A stretch of DNA of 64,000 nt, taken from Achromobacter agilis. GTDB taxonomy: Bacteria > Pseudomonadota > Gammaproteobacteria > Burkholderiales > Burkholderiaceae_B. Position numbers and translations under genes: made by a program. This document shows, piece by piece, positions 8,962-17,866 of the stretch. Position 1 is the first letter of the stretch. Each line of letters starts with the position of its first letter. The notes under the pieces were generated by a model. It had not been told where the DNA came from, did no database searches, and was given only the letters and a program-made list of their open reading frames with translations. The stretch covers positions 93,872 through 157,871 of the forward strand of contig NZ_UFQB01000014.1 of the NCBI RefSeq assembly GCF_900496965.1, given 5' to 3'.

Positions 8962-9876
8962 GTGCGCCATCCGGCGGCCAATGACTGGCCGCTAATCGCC
9001 CGGCTGCAGGATCGGGAATCGCGGCTGGCCAGCAATCTGGCCGGCCGCGGACGTTTGGGCGCCGCGTTCTACGAATTCCTCCGTTTCGGCGCGAAGCAGG
9101 CCTGGGCCTGTCTGTTCGGCGGCCTGATGTGCGCGCTGCTCCTGGGCACCCACTGGTGGTATCCCAAGGACGCCGTCCTGGCCCGCTACGACTTCCTGAC
9201 GCTGGCCGCGCTGGGCATTCAGGCGGCGCTGCTGGCGCTGCGCATGGAAACCTGGAGCGAGGCCCGCGTGATCCTGATGTTCCACGTCGTGGGCACGGGG
9301 ATGGAGCTGTTCAAGACTGCGGCGGGCTCCTGGATCTACCCGGAAGCCAGCGTGCTGCGGATCGGCGGCGTGCCGCTGTTCACGGGCTTTATGTACGCGG
9401 CGGTGGGCAGCTACCTGGCGCGGGTCTGGCGCCTGTTCGACTTCCGTTTCCGGGCGCATCCGCCGCTGGCGGCCACGATATTCCTGTCCGTGCTGATCTA
9501 CGTGAATTTCTTCGCGCACCACTTCATCACGGACTTCAGGCTGGCGCTTTTTGCGCTGACCGCCGTTCTGTTCGCCCGCACCTGGGTGTATTTCCGGATC
9601 TGGCGGGACTACCGCCGCATGCCCCTGTTGCTGGGGTTCGTCCTGGTGGCGCTGTTCATCTGGTTCGCCGAGAACATCGGCACCTTCGCCAACGCCTGGC
9701 GCTACCCGAACCAGTCCGGCGGCTGGGAGTGGGTGTCCGCCGCCAAGCTGGGTTCCTGGTTTCTGCTCATGATCATCAGCTACGTGATGGTCAGCGTGGT
9801 CAACCGGTCCCGGGAAATCGAGCCGGCCGACGCGGCCCCGGGCCTGGATGCCGGCGGGGAAATGGCGCGTCCCTGA
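8962..9876 (+). CDS. DUF817 family integral membrane protein
   Basis: The 304-residue product has about eight hydrophobic segments and the DUF817 blocks FGAKQAWACLFGGLM, FHVVGTGMELFKTAAGSW and FTGFMYAAVGSYLARVWRLF. The repeated Glu/Lys within membrane segments and the WFAENIGTFANAWRYP stretch are also shared by this family. The function is unknown. It begins with GTG at 8962, only 7 bases after folE2, so translation is probably coupled to that gene. Promoter-like elements for the following ribosomal operon start just after its stop. Confidence 0.8.
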   Translation: MRHPAANDWPLIARLQDRESRLASNLAGRGRLGAAFYEFLRFGAKQAWACLFGGLMCALLLGTHWWYPKDAVLARYDFLTLAALGIQAALLALRMETWSEARVILMFHVVGTGMELFKTAAGSWIYPEASVLRIGGVPLFTGFMYAAVGSYLARVWRLFDFRFRAHPPLAATIFLSVLIYVNFFAHHFITDFRLALFALTAVLFARTWVYFRIWRDYRRMPLLLGFVLVALFIWFAENIGTFANAWRYPNQSGGWEWVSAAKLGSWFLLMIISYVMVSVVNRSREIEPADAAPGLDAGGEMARP

Positions 9877-9889
9877 TTTTTTCAGGACG

Positions 9890-9912
9890 GGGCTGCTTGC
9901 ATCGGGCAGCCC
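9890..9912. other. Hairpin in the DUF817-rpsF spacer
   Basis: GGGCTGC (9890-9896) and GCAGCCC (9906-9912) form a 7-bp stem with a 9-base loop, with a smaller CCTGA/TCAGG hairpin just upstream. It overlaps the candidate rpsF promoter. The whole 215-base leader before rpsF may also carry an S6:S18 autoregulatory site, but I could not match one. Confidence 0.35.
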
Positions 9913-9925
9913 GATCGGCGATAAT
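9897..9925 (+). promoter_or_regulatory. Candidate sigma-70 promoter of the rpsF operon
   Basis: TTGCAT at 9897-9902 and GATAAT at 9920-9925 are separated by exactly 17 bases, about 165 bases upstream of rpsF. This is the best -35/-10 pair in the spacer. Confidence 0.5.
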
Positions 9926-10091
9926 CGAGAGCTTTCTTGCTCGACCGCCCATGGTTTTTGGGTAGCGGGCTGCCCCTTGCGGGCCGGCGTCACCCCCCCC
10001 TGTTGCGTGCCAAAACCGCAGCGAACATCCGTGATGGAAAGCGCGGGTGCAGGACGCCAGGCCAGCGAGACATCCTCAAGGAGTTTTACTC

Positions 10092-10466
10092 ATGCGTCAC
10101 TACGAAGTGGTGTTTATCGTTCACCCCGACCAAAGCGAGCAAGTGCCCGCCATGGTCGAGCGTTACCAAGCGCTGGTCACGGGCCAAGGCGGCTCGGTTC
10201 ACCGCCTGGAAGACTGGGGTCGCCGTCAACTGGCCTACCCGATCCAGAAGCTCGTCAAGGCTCACTACGTCTGCCTGAACATCGAGTGCGGCCAAGCCAC
10301 GCTGGATGAGCTGGAACACTCGTTCCGCTACAACGACGCCGTTCTGCGCCACCTGGTCATCAAGACCAAGAAGGCCCAGACCACGCCCTCGATCATGATG
10401 AAGTCGGTCGAGCGCGAAGAAGCCCGCAAGGCTTCGGCGGAAGCGGCCGCGGCTCAGGCCGAGTAA
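10092..10466 (+). CDS. rpsF: 30S ribosomal protein S6
   Basis: The 124-residue product begins [21 protein letters not shown], then [21 protein letters not shown], the S6 core, and has an Ala/Glu-rich acidic tail. S6 binds S18 on the platform of the small ribosomal subunit. Start ATG 10092 follows AAGGAG in the preceding bases; an in-frame start 45 bases upstream adds a non-S6 leader. It is the first gene of rpsF-priB-rpsR-rplI. Confidence 0.95.
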   Translation: MRHYEVVFIVHPDQSEQVPAMVERYQALVTGQGGSVHRLEDWGRRQLAYPIQKLVKAHYVCLNIECGQATLDELEHSFRYNDAVLRHLVIKTKKAQTTPSIMMKSVEREEARKASAEAAAAQAE

Positions 10467-10517
10467 GCAGGGCTCACGCAGAGCTATTCCCATGTGGTCC
10501 CCTCGGTGCCTGGCAGG

Positions 10518-10841
10518 ATGAACAAGCTGGAACTCAGCGCCCGCGTTCTCGAATGCGAGCCTTTGCGCCACACTCCCGCCGGACTGCCAGCGCTGGAAAT
10601 GCTGCTGGCTCACGAGTCCGAAGTCATTGAAGCCGGCCTTCCGCGCCGTGTTGAACTGACGATCACGGCCGTGGCACTGGGTGATCTGGCGTTGCTGTTG
10701 AAGAACACCGCGTTAGGGTCCGAATTGCTGGTGCAGGGGTTTTTGGCTCCCGCCCGCAAGGACTCGGTGAAGATCAAGCTGCATTTGCAGCAGGCGCGCA
10801 AGATCGGCGGCAGCGCAGGACGCGATCCGCTGGTGGCCTGA
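10518..10841 (+). CDS. priB: Primosomal replication protein N
   Basis: This 107-residue OB-fold single-stranded-DNA-binding protein helps PriA reload the replicative helicase at stalled forks. The start [20 protein letters not shown] and the later [15 protein letters not shown] and [10 protein letters not shown] match PriB. ATG 10518 is preferred over an upstream GTG because the extra residues lack similarity; a short GG/AGG sequence precedes it. Its place between rpsF and rpsR is conserved, and dnaB, whose product it helps load, lies 1.8 kb downstream. Confidence 0.9.
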   Translation: MNKLELSARVLECEPLRHTPAGLPALEMLLAHESEVIEAGLPRRVELTITAVALGDLALLLKNTALGSELLVQGFLAPARKDSVKIKLHLQQARKIGGSAGRDPLVA

Positions 10842-10950
10842 AGGGAATGAGCAAGAGGCGCGATGAGCGCCTTCTGAATTCGGATAGGTTATGGGGATTC
10901 GGGCCCGATTCGGGTAAAACCCGGCCCCCTCAAACAAAGAGGCACATATC

Positions 10951-11223
10951 ATGGCTTTCTTCGGAAAACGCAAGGAAAAACGCAAATTCACGCAGCAGAA
11001 CCCGCTCTTCAAGCGTCGTAAGTTCTGCCGCTTTACCGCCGCCGGTGTGGAAGAGATCGACTACAAGGATCTGGACACCCTGCGCGACTTCGTGCAAGAA
11101 AACGGCAAGATCATCCCGGCTCGCCTGACCGGCACCAAGGCAATCTACCAGCGCCAGCTGGACACCGCCATCAAGCGCGCGCGCTTCCTGGCCCTGTTGC
11201 CTTACACCGACAACCACAACTAA
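10951..11223 (+). CDS. rpsR: 30S ribosomal protein S18
   Basis: The 90-residue basic protein begins [20 protein letters not shown] and contains [20 protein letters not shown] and [20 protein letters not shown], typical of S18. It partners S6 on the 30S platform. The single cysteine in KFCRF is the form found in zinc-independent S18. It lies between priB and rplI in the ribosomal operon. Confidence 0.95.
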   Translation: MAFFGKRKEKRKFTQQNPLFKRRKFCRFTAAGVEEIDYKDLDTLRDFVQENGKIIPARLTGTKAIYQRQLDTAIKRARFLALLPYTDNHN

Positions 11224-11237
11224 TCCGGGGCACTGAA

Positions 11238-11693
11238 ATGCAAGTTATTCTGCTCGAAAAAGTCGTCAACCTGGGTAACCTCGGCGAAGTCGTCCGCGTG
11301 CGTGATGGCTACGCCCGCAACTTCCTGATTCCCCAGAAGAAGGCCCGTCGTGCAACCGACGCCGCCATGAAGGAATTCGAAGCCCGCCGCGCTGAACTGG
11401 AAAAGGCCCAGGCTGAAAAGCTGGCCGCTGCCCAAGCCCTGGGCGAGCGCCTGTCCGGCTTCCAGCTGAAGATCGTCCAGAAGGCTGGCGTCGACGGCCG
11501 TCTGTTCGGCTCGGTCACCAACGCCGACGTCGCCGAAGGCCTGCGCAAGGCTGGTTTCGAAGCCGTCGAGAAGGCCCAGGTGCGTATGCCCAACGGCCAA
11601 CTGAAGTCGGTCGGCGAGTTCCCGGTCCAGGTCGCCCTGCACGCCGACGTTCTGGTCGACGTCACGGTCCAGGTCGAAGGCGAACTGTCCTAA
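11238..11693 (+). CDS. rplI: 50S ribosomal protein L9
   Basis: The 151-residue product has the N-terminal L9 signature [20 protein letters not shown] then [13 protein letters not shown], a long connecting helix and a C-terminal domain ending in VQVEGELS. L9 spans the stalk base of the 50S subunit and affects reading-frame maintenance. It starts 15 bases after rpsR and ends the ribosomal part of the operon, just before a strong terminator. Confidence 0.96.
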   Translation: MQVILLEKVVNLGNLGEVVRVRDGYARNFLIPQKKARRATDAAMKEFEARRAELEKAQAEKLAAAQALGERLSGFQLKIVQKAGVDGRLFGSVTNADVAEGLRKAGFEAVEKAQVRMPNGQLKSVGEFPVQVALHADVLVDVTVQVEGELS

Positions 11694-11715
11694 GCCGGTA
11701 CCGGCAGTGAGAAAA

Positions 11716-11742
11716 AGCCGGCCCGCGCGCCGGCTTTTTTTT
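11716..11742 (+). terminator. Rho-independent terminator of the rpsF-rplI operon
   Basis: AGCCGGC (11716-11722) pairs with GCCGGCT (11729-11735) and is followed by eight T residues. It begins 22 bases after the rplI stop. Confidence 0.92.
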
Positions 11743-11779
11743 GCCTTGTATCCGGCGCGGTATTTCCTCAGAGGCCTCC

Positions 11780-12619
11780 TTGACCCAGCCACCCGTTCAT
11801 CACAACGCCCCTCCCGGCTTGCGAGCCTGGCTCGACAGCGTGGACGCGTCGCGTGAACCGTCGGTGCGGGATGTGACGATAGATGGCGTGCGCTGCATCA
11901 TCAAGCGGCGCCGTCCGAGCATCGGCCGCGGCGTCAGCTATGTCATGCGCTATGCGCGCGCCCTGTTCCTGGGCATGGGCTGCAAGCTGTTCCTGGGTGA
12001 ATTCCCGCGTCCCGGCGTGCTGCTGCGCAACGGCCTTGCGCACGAGTCGCAGCGGCTCGACCAGTTGCTGAAGGCGGGCAGCCGCGTCCCCGAGGTTTGG
12101 TGGCAGGAGCAAGGCCTGCTCGTGCTGGAGTACGTGGGCGAGGACCTGGCAGACCTGATCCGCAACGAAGATTCGACCTCGAAGCTGTGGCTGGCCCGCG
12201 CGGCCGCGGCCGACCTGGCCGCTTTTCATGCCCGGGGCATGTGGCACGGCGGCGCGCAGATCCGGAACGTCACACTGCAGGACGGCGAGCTGTGGCGCAT
12301 CGATTTCGAAGAGAACATCGGCTCGACCCTGTCGCGTCCGCTCGCTCAGGCCTATGATCTGTTCCAGATGCTGGCCTCCCTGGCGTCCCTGCGCAAATTG
12401 CCGGACGACCAGGCCCGGACGCTGGGTAAACTGGCGCTCGACGTTTACTTCGAGCACAACCCCGATCCCGAGGTCAAGGCCCGCCTCACGCGCCTGGCGC
12501 GGCTCCTGTGCAGCACCGCCGCGCCCTTGCGCGCCGTGCTGGGGCGCGTGCCTTCGCGCGATATCCAAGGGTTCTTCCGCGTCGCGGACATCCTGCAGCC
12601 GTTACTATTGAAGCCATGA
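11780..12619 (+). CDS. Bud32/RIO-like kinase-fold protein, possible pseudokinase
   Basis: The 279-residue product (TTG start at 11780 with AGAGG upstream; an alternative start at 11741 lies inside the terminator) has a small protein-kinase fold: CIIKRR with the likely ATP lysine K42, a helix-C glutamate in HESQRL (E89), the catalytic-loop position HGGAQIRN (156-163), and DFE (175-177) at the metal-binding position. Bud32-type enzymes normally have HGD at the catalytic loop; here the aspartate position is glycine, so phosphotransfer is doubtful. The gene overlaps dnaB by four bases (ATGA), suggesting coupled translation with the replicative helicase. Its function is unknown. Confidence 0.7.
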   Translation: MTQPPVHHNAPPGLRAWLDSVDASREPSVRDVTIDGVRCIIKRRRPSIGRGVSYVMRYARALFLGMGCKLFLGEFPRPGVLLRNGLAHESQRLDQLLKAGSRVPEVWWQEQGLLVLEYVGEDLADLIRNEDSTSKLWLARAAAADLAAFHARGMWHGGAQIRNVTLQDGELWRIDFEENIGSTLSRPLAQAYDLFQMLASLASLRKLPDDQARTLGKLALDVYFEHNPDPEVKARLTRLARLLCSTAAPLRAVLGRVPSRDIQGFFRVADILQPLLLKP

Positions 12620-13998
12620 ATACACCTGCCGATCCCCAGCTCGAATACCTGCGCGTTCCCCCCCATTCCATCGAGGCGGAACAATCGGTTCTGGGCGGCC
12701 TGCTGCTCGATAACGCGGCCTGGGACCGCATCGCCGACGTGCTGGTGGAAGAAGACTTCTACCGCCACGACCACCGGCTGATCTGGCACCATATCGCCCG
12801 CCTGATCGGGCTGGCGCGCCCGGCCGACGTCATCACCGTCCACGAATCGCTGGTCAGCGCCGGCAAGGTCGAGGATTCCGGCGGCCTGGCCTATCTGAAC
12901 GCGCTGGCGCACAACACGCCCTCGGCGGCCAACATCCGCCGCTACGGCGAGATCGTGCGCGAGCGCGCCATGCTGCGCAAGCTGGTGTCGATCGCCGACG
13001 AGATCTCCGCGGCGGCCATGAATCCGCAGGGCAAGGAAGCGCGCCAACTGCTGGACGAGGCCGAATCCAAGGTGTTCCAGATCGCCCAGGAGGGCGCGCG
13101 CGGCGCCGCGGGCTTCCAGGAGATCCAGCCGCTGCTCACGCAGGTGGTCGAGCGCATCGACGAGCTGTACCACCGCGAAAGCACGTCCGACGTGACGGGC
13201 GTGCCCACCGGGTTCACCGACCTGGACAAGATGACGTCCGGCATGCAGGGCGGCGACCTGATCATCGTGGCCGGCCGCCCGTCCATGGGCAAGACCTCTT
13301 TTTCCATGAACATCGGCGAGCACGTGGCCATCGAGGAAGGGCTGCCCGTAGCGGTGTTCTCCATGGAAATGGGCGCCGTGCAGCTGGCCATGCGTATGCT
13401 GGGCTCGGTCGGCCTGCTGGACCAGCACCGCATGCGTACCGGTAAGCTCATCGCCGAGGACTGGCCGCGCGTGACCCATGCGGTGCAGCTAATGCAGGAC
13501 GCCCAGGTCTACATCGACGAATCCCCGGCGCTCAGCCCCATGGAAGTGCGCGCCCGCGCGCGCCGCCTGGCGCGACAGTGCGGCCAGCTCGGCCTGATCA
13601 TCATCGACTACCTGCAGCTCATGTCGGGCAACGGCTCGGGCGAGAACCGGGCCACCGAAGTGTCGGAAATCAGCCGCTCGCTCAAGGGCCTGGCCAAGGA
13701 GCTCAACTGCCCGCTGATCGCGCTGTCGCAGCTGAACCGAAGCCTGGAGCAGCGTCCGAACAAGCGGCCCGTGATGAGCGACCTGCGGGAATCCGGCGCC
13801 ATCGAACAGGACGCGGACGTGATCCTCTTCATCTATCGCGACGAGGTCTACAACCCCGATTCGCCGGACAAGGGCACCGCCGAGATCATCATCGGCAAGC
13901 AGCGTAACGGCCCGATCGGTTCGGTGCGCCTGACCTTCCAGGGGTCGAGCACGCGCTTCTTGAATTTCTCGGGCGCGCAGCCGCGGGACATGTACTGA
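12616..13998 (+). CDS. dnaB: Replicative DNA helicase
   Basis: The 460-residue product has the DnaB N-terminal domain (PPHSIEAEQSVLGGLLLDN) and the RecA-like C-terminal domain with Walker A GRPSMGKTSFSMN and Walker B LIIIDYLQLMSG, then DLRESGAIEQDADVILFIYR. The hexamer unwinds the lagging-strand template at replication forks. Start ATG 12616 gives the standard length. It overlaps the kinase-fold gene by four bases and follows the priB-containing ribosomal operon, a frequent arrangement in beta- and gamma-proteobacteria. Confidence 0.97.
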   Translation: MNTPADPQLEYLRVPPHSIEAEQSVLGGLLLDNAAWDRIADVLVEEDFYRHDHRLIWHHIARLIGLARPADVITVHESLVSAGKVEDSGGLAYLNALAHNTPSAANIRRYGEIVRERAMLRKLVSIADEISAAAMNPQGKEARQLLDEAESKVFQIAQEGARGAAGFQEIQPLLTQVVERIDELYHRESTSDVTGVPTGFTDLDKMTSGMQGGDLIIVAGRPSMGKTSFSMNIGEHVAIEEGLPVAVFSMEMGAVQLAMRMLGSVGLLDQHRMRTGKLIAEDWPRVTHAVQLMQDAQVYIDESPALSPMEVRARARRLARQCGQLGLIIIDYLQLMSGNGSGENRATEVSEISRSLKGLAKELNCPLIALSQLNRSLEQRPNKRPVMSDLRESGAIEQDADVILFIYRDEVYNPDSPDKGTAEIIIGKQRNGPIGSVRLTFQGSSTRFLNFSGAQPRDMY

Positions 13999-14025
13999 CC
14001 GACAGGGCTCGGTGCCAGGCACTAA

Positions 14026-15003
14026 TCAGCTATCGCTATCCGGCCGCTTGCCGAAGCGCGCGGCCAGCACGCCGCAGACCATCAGCTGGATCTGGTGGAA
14101 CAGCATCAGGGGCAGCACGATCGCACCGACGGCGTGGCCGGCGAACAGCACCTGCGCCATCGGGATGCCGCTGGCCAGGCTTTTCTTCGAACCGCAGAAA
14201 AGCAGAGTGATGCGGTCTTCGACGTTGAAACCCAGCGCCTTGCCGGCCAGGGCCGACAGGCCCAGCGCCAGGGCCAGGATCACGGCGCAGCACACGACCA
14301 GCCCCAGCAGGGCGGGGATGGGCGTGGAGCTCCATAGCCCTTCGTTGATGGCTTCGGAGAAGGCCGTGTAGACCACCAGCAGGATGGAGCCCTGGTCGAC
14401 GAACTTCAGCATGGCTTTACGCTTGTGGACCCAGGCGCCGATCCAGCGGCGGGCGAACTGGCCCAGCACGAAGGGCAGCAGCAGCTGCAGCATGATCTTG
14501 CCGACGGCATCGAATGAGATCGGCGCGCTGCCCGCGTTGGCCACGACCGTGCCCACCAGCAGGGGCGTCAGGAAGATGCCCAGCAGGCTGGAAGCGGAAG
14601 CGCTGCACACGGCGGCTGGCACGTTCCCGCGGGCCATCGAGGTGAAGGCGATGGCCGATTGCACGGTGGCCGGCAGGCAGCACAGGAACAGGATGCCCAG
14701 GTAGAGCTCGGGCGTGACCAGCGGCTCCAGCACCGGCTTGAGCGCCAGGCCCAGCAGGGGAAACATCAGGAAGGTTGCCGAGAAGATGGTCAGGTGCAGC
14801 TTCCAGTGCGTCAGGCCGGCGATGATCGCTTCGCGGGACAGCCGCGCCCCGTGCAGGAAAAACAGCAGGCCGACCGCGATGTTGGTGATCCATCCGAATA
14901 CGACCACGCCTTGCCCATGGGCGGGCAGGATGCTGGCGATGATGACGGTGCAGATCAGGTAGAGGGTGAAGCGGTCGGGAAGAAGGCGGACAAGGCGTGA
15001 CAT
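14026..15003 (-). CDS. Bile acid:sodium symporter (SBF/YfeH) family transporter
   Basis: The 325-residue membrane protein has about ten helices and the SBF-like features NIAVGLLFFLHGARLSREA, CCLPATVQSAIAFTSMARGN and LFCGSKKSLASGIPMAQVLF. Relatives move organic anions coupled to sodium or protons; this YfeH-like branch has no firmly established substrate. The start chosen at 15003 (MSRLVRLL) removes an upstream 40-residue extension rich in Pro/Arg; no clear ribosome-binding site is visible there, so the start is uncertain. It converges with dnaB and stands alone. Confidence 0.85.
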   Translation of the reverse strand: MSRLVRLLPDRFTLYLICTVIIASILPAHGQGVVVFGWITNIAVGLLFFLHGARLSREAIIAGLTHWKLHLTIFSATFLMFPLLGLALKPVLEPLVTPELYLGILFLCCLPATVQSAIAFTSMARGNVPAAVCSASASSLLGIFLTPLLVGTVVANAGSAPISFDAVGKIMLQLLLPFVLGQFARRWIGAWVHKRKAMLKFVDQGSILLVVYTAFSEAINEGLWSSTPIPALLGLVVCCAVILALALGLSALAGKALGFNVEDRITLLFCGSKKSLASGIPMAQVLFAGHAVGAIVLPLMLFHQIQLMVCGVLAARFGKRPDSDS

Positions 15004-15160
15004 TGGAGGATCAGGGGACGGACGAAAAGCGCCGCGGGGCGCTGGAAACGGGGCGTATTGTAGACCCGGGGCGGCGCGGATTCCTGACGGGCAGGTGTCG
15101 GCCCCGCGCAAAGGCCCGGTCACGGGGGCGGATATCGATGTGGATGCGGCGCGGCCGCGT

Positions 15161-16141
15161 TCAGGGAGTCATTGCCAGCGCGAGGTCGAACGCCGCCACG
15201 AGCGAGGCGTGGTCGGCCACGCCCTTGCCGGCGATGTCGAACGCCGTGCCGTGGTCAACGCTGGTGCGCACGAAAGGCAACCCCACCGTTACGTTCACGC
15301 CGTGGTCCAACCCCAGGTACTTCACCGGGATGAGGCCTTGGTCGTGGTACTGCGCCACCACGATGTCGAACTCGCCGCGCCGGGCGCGCATGAAGATCGT
15401 GTCGCCGGGCCAGGGGCCGCTGGCGTCCATGCCTTGCGCGCGCGCGGCGGCGACGGCGGGTTCGATGATGTCGATGTCCTCGCGGCCGAACTTCCCGCCT
15501 TCGCCGGCATGCGGGTTCAGGCCCGCGACCGCGATCCGGGGGTGCGCGATGCCCATCTGCCTGCAGGCCCTGTCGGCCAGCCGCAAGGCCGTCATTTCGG
15601 CTTCCGGCGTGATGCGCGCGATCACGTCGGCCAGCGCGACGTGTATGGTCACGAGCAATACGCGCAACTCGTCGTTGGCGAGCATCATTGCGAAGTCGCG
15701 CGTGGCCGAACGTTCTGCCAGGATTTCCGTGTGGCCGGGGTAGTCGATGCCGGCGGCGTGCATGGATTTCTTGTTCAGCGGCGCGGTAACGATCGCGCGG
15801 ATGCGGCCTTCCTGGGCATCGTCGATGGCCGCGCAAACGTAGTCGTAGGCGGCGCGCCCGGCGGCCGCGTTGATCTGCCCAAGCGGCAGGTCGGGGGGCA
15901 GGGCGGGGCTGCACGCGATGACGTCGATATGCCCCGCGTCGGCGCTGGCCTGGCCGACGTCGGCGATTTCGTTCACCGTCAGCCTGGCGCCCAGTTGGGC
16001 CGCGGCGCGGCGCAGCGCGCCTGCGTCGCCATACACCACGCAAGGCGCGCTCAGGCCCTGCGCGCAGGCTTTGACGACGATTTCGGGGCCGATGCCGGCG
16101 GCATCGCCCATGGTGATTCCCACGGGCAGGGAGGTGTTCAC
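15161..16141 (-). CDS. pdxA: 4-hydroxythreonine-4-phosphate dehydrogenase (PdxA family)
   Basis: The 326-residue protein begins (GTG start) MNTSLPVGITMGDAAGIGPE, the PdxA nucleotide-binding signature. It carries the metal-ligand histidine regions PGHTEILAE, NPHAGEGGKFGRED and QYHDQGLIPVKYLGL. PdxA oxidises 4-phosphohydroxy-L-threonine in pyridoxal phosphate synthesis. The usual surA-pdxA-ksgA setting is absent, so this could instead be a PdxA2-type enzyme acting on a phosphorylated sugar acid such as 4-phospho-threonate; sequence alone does not decide. It is probably monocistronic. Confidence 0.85.
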   Translation of the reverse strand: MNTSLPVGITMGDAAGIGPEIVVKACAQGLSAPCVVYGDAGALRRAAAQLGARLTVNEIADVGQASADAGHIDVIACSPALPPDLPLGQINAAAGRAAYDYVCAAIDDAQEGRIRAIVTAPLNKKSMHAAGIDYPGHTEILAERSATRDFAMMLANDELRVLLVTIHVALADVIARITPEAEMTALRLADRACRQMGIAHPRIAVAGLNPHAGEGGKFGREDIDIIEPAVAAARAQGMDASGPWPGDTIFMRARRGEFDIVVAQYHDQGLIPVKYLGLDHGVNVTVGLPFVRTSVDHGTAFDIAGKGVADHASLVAAFDLALAMTP

Positions 16142-16204
16142 GGTGCTTGGTATCGGGGTTGCGATGCCGATAATGCTACACCCGTTCGCGGGCGCCGCCC
16201 GGCG

Positions 16205-16513
16205 TTACTGCTTGTCTTCCTTCGGCGGTTCGATGGCGCCGCATTCGAAGGTGACCGTGGCGCGCTTGGAGCCCAGGCCGGTTGCGTGATTGGAGGTGAT
16301 CTTCGGCTTCTGCAGCTTGCGTCCGCTGGATTTGCAATATTGTTCGGCGCGCTGCAGCGTCTGATTCTTGATCTCGACCCAGGTCAGCAGCTGCGTGCCT
16401 GAACTGTAGGTGACGCTGTAGGTGTCCTTGCCGACGGAGGTGACCTCGCTCATGCTGGAACAGGCGGCCAGAAGGGTGAGCACGGCGGCGGCGGGGGCAA
16501 GACGAGCAAGCAT
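16205..16513 (-). CDS. Small lipoprotein of unknown function
   Basis: Starting at ATG 16513 (AGGA upstream), the 102-residue product has a lipoprotein signal peptide with lipobox LAAC (LTLLAACSS). The mature part contains TYSVTYSSGTQLLTWVEIKN, two later cysteines (QYCKSSG and TFECGA) and a charged tail PPKEDKQ. The family resembles small conserved Burkholderiales lipoproteins. An earlier in-frame ATG at 16543 would put extra residues before the signal. No partner gene is evident. Confidence 0.7.
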   Translation of the reverse strand: MLARLAPAAAVLTLLAACSSMSEVTSVGKDTYSVTYSSGTQLLTWVEIKNQTLQRAEQYCKSSGRKLQKPKITSNHATGLGSKRATVTFECGAIEPPKEDKQ

Positions 16514-16555
16514 GGAGGGTCCTGGAATCGCGATAACCATCATTACACCATCATT

Positions 16556-17014
16556 TCACGGCGCGCCGACGGCGCTGCGGCGGTCCACCTTGCGGCTGAG
16601 GACGATGGAGGTCTGGGTCTGCTTGACGCCATCGATGAGGCCGATGCGGTCGAGCAGCTCGTCGAGCTGCTCATGGGTTTCGCACCGCAGGAAGATCAGG
16701 TAGTCGTAGGGGCCGCTGACGGACGACACTTCCTCGACTTCGGGCATTTTCTCGAGTTCGCGGATCACGGCGGCCGGCGTCTTGGGCAGCACGCTGATGA
16801 AGCAATAGGCGCGCACCGCGGCTTCTTCCAGCAGGCGCCCCAGGCGCACGCCGTAGCCGGCCACGATGTGTTCGCGTTCCAGCCGGGCGATGCGCGCCAC
16901 CACCGTGGTGCGGGCCAGCCCGAGCTTGCGCGCCAGGATGGCGGCGGGCTCGCGCGCATTGGCTTGCAGCAGGCTGAGCAGTTGCCGGTCGATGGCGTCG
17001 AGTCTTTCGTTCAT
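16556..17014 (-). CDS. Lrp/AsnC-family transcriptional regulator
   Basis: The 152-residue protein opens with RLDAIDRQLLSLLQANAREP and the helix-turn-helix ARKLGLARTTVVARIARLER, then a RAM ligand-binding domain (YCFISVLPKT, EVEEVSSVSGPYDYLIFLRC). Lrp-type proteins usually sense amino acids and form octamers. It lies upstream of, and on the same strand as, the lipoprotein gene but there is nothing to show co-regulation. The target is unknown. Confidence 0.9.
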   Translation of the reverse strand: MNERLDAIDRQLLSLLQANAREPAAILARKLGLARTTVVARIARLEREHIVAGYGVRLGRLLEEAAVRAYCFISVLPKTPAAVIRELEKMPEVEEVSSVSGPYDYLIFLRCETHEQLDELLDRIGLIDGVKQTQTSIVLSRKVDRRSAVGAP

Positions 17015-17088
17015 GCGTTGGGCGGCGCAGGGCGCAAGGAGGGCGATTGCCGACGGTACAGGCCCCGGCCCGCCCGCGTCAACACGCC

Positions 17089-17694
17089 TTAACCATCCGA
17101 TTCGGGCGGAATGCCGCCCTGGTAGATGCGTCCGTCGAACTCGAAGCGGGTGATGGTCTTGCGCGCGGCATCGAAGATGCGGTCGCGGCTCGCGGCGTCC
17201 AGGCCGTCGTGGTCGGCGAAGCTGAAGCGGCAGAGATCGATATCACTGTCGTAGAAGGCCGAGTGCACGAAACGGCTGACGTCGAGCTCATGCGCGAAAT
17301 GCGCGAATTCGCGCAGTTGTTCCATTTCGTGGAATGAGCCATTGCGGCTGACCAGCAGCATGCCGAACTTGCGCTCTTCGTCCGCGGTGGGTTCCGGGGC
17401 GGGCGGCGTGTCGGCGGCTTGCGGTTCCGCGTAGTCGAAGCGGGCGCCGAACTCGTGCATGGCGGCCAGCACGCGCTGCCATGCGTCTTCGTCCAGGGCG
17501 AGGCGGGCCGCCACGAAGAACAGGCGCTGCCGGCCCAGCGAGCGCGGCTCGGGGCCGCCGATATAGCTGGACCAGGGCGCGGCCGCGTCCAGCCCGGCCA
17601 GCTCCGTCATGCGCGCGTCGCTGTATCCCAGCCTGTCCTGCAGGCGTCGCAGGGACTGGGCATCCGGGGGAACATAGTTCTGGATCGTCTTCAT
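17089..17694 (-). CDS. Conserved hypothetical protein with an HTH-like N-terminus
   Basis: The 201-residue product begins MKTIQNYVPPDAQSLRRLQD and continues LGYSDARMTELAGLDAAAPW, a segment that could fold like a small helix-turn-helix. The C-terminal half (about residues 105-200) is an alpha/beta-looking region with HSAFYDSDIDLCRFSFADHD. There are no membrane segments or signal peptide. GGAG precedes the ATG. I do not recognise the family; coding is supported by composition and a plausible start. Confidence 0.65.
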   Translation of the reverse strand: MKTIQNYVPPDAQSLRRLQDRLGYSDARMTELAGLDAAAPWSSYIGGPEPRSLGRQRLFFVAARLALDEDAWQRVLAAMHEFGARFDYAEPQAADTPPAPEPTADEERKFGMLLVSRNGSFHEMEQLREFAHFAHELDVSRFVHSAFYDSDIDLCRFSFADHDGLDAASRDRIFDAARKTITRFEFDGRIYQGGIPPESDG

Positions 17695-17866
17695 GAGCGC
17701 GCTCCGTTGTGTTCCGGGCGCCGCGGAACAGGGGCGGCGGCGTGCGCCGGAGCACCCTTGCGGCTACGCTTTCATGCTAGCGCGCCACGCCGGGCTTGCC
17801 TAGCGCCGGCCAGCGGGGAGGGCGTGCTAGGATTTGCGCCGACTTTCATTGCCAGGAGGCTTACCC

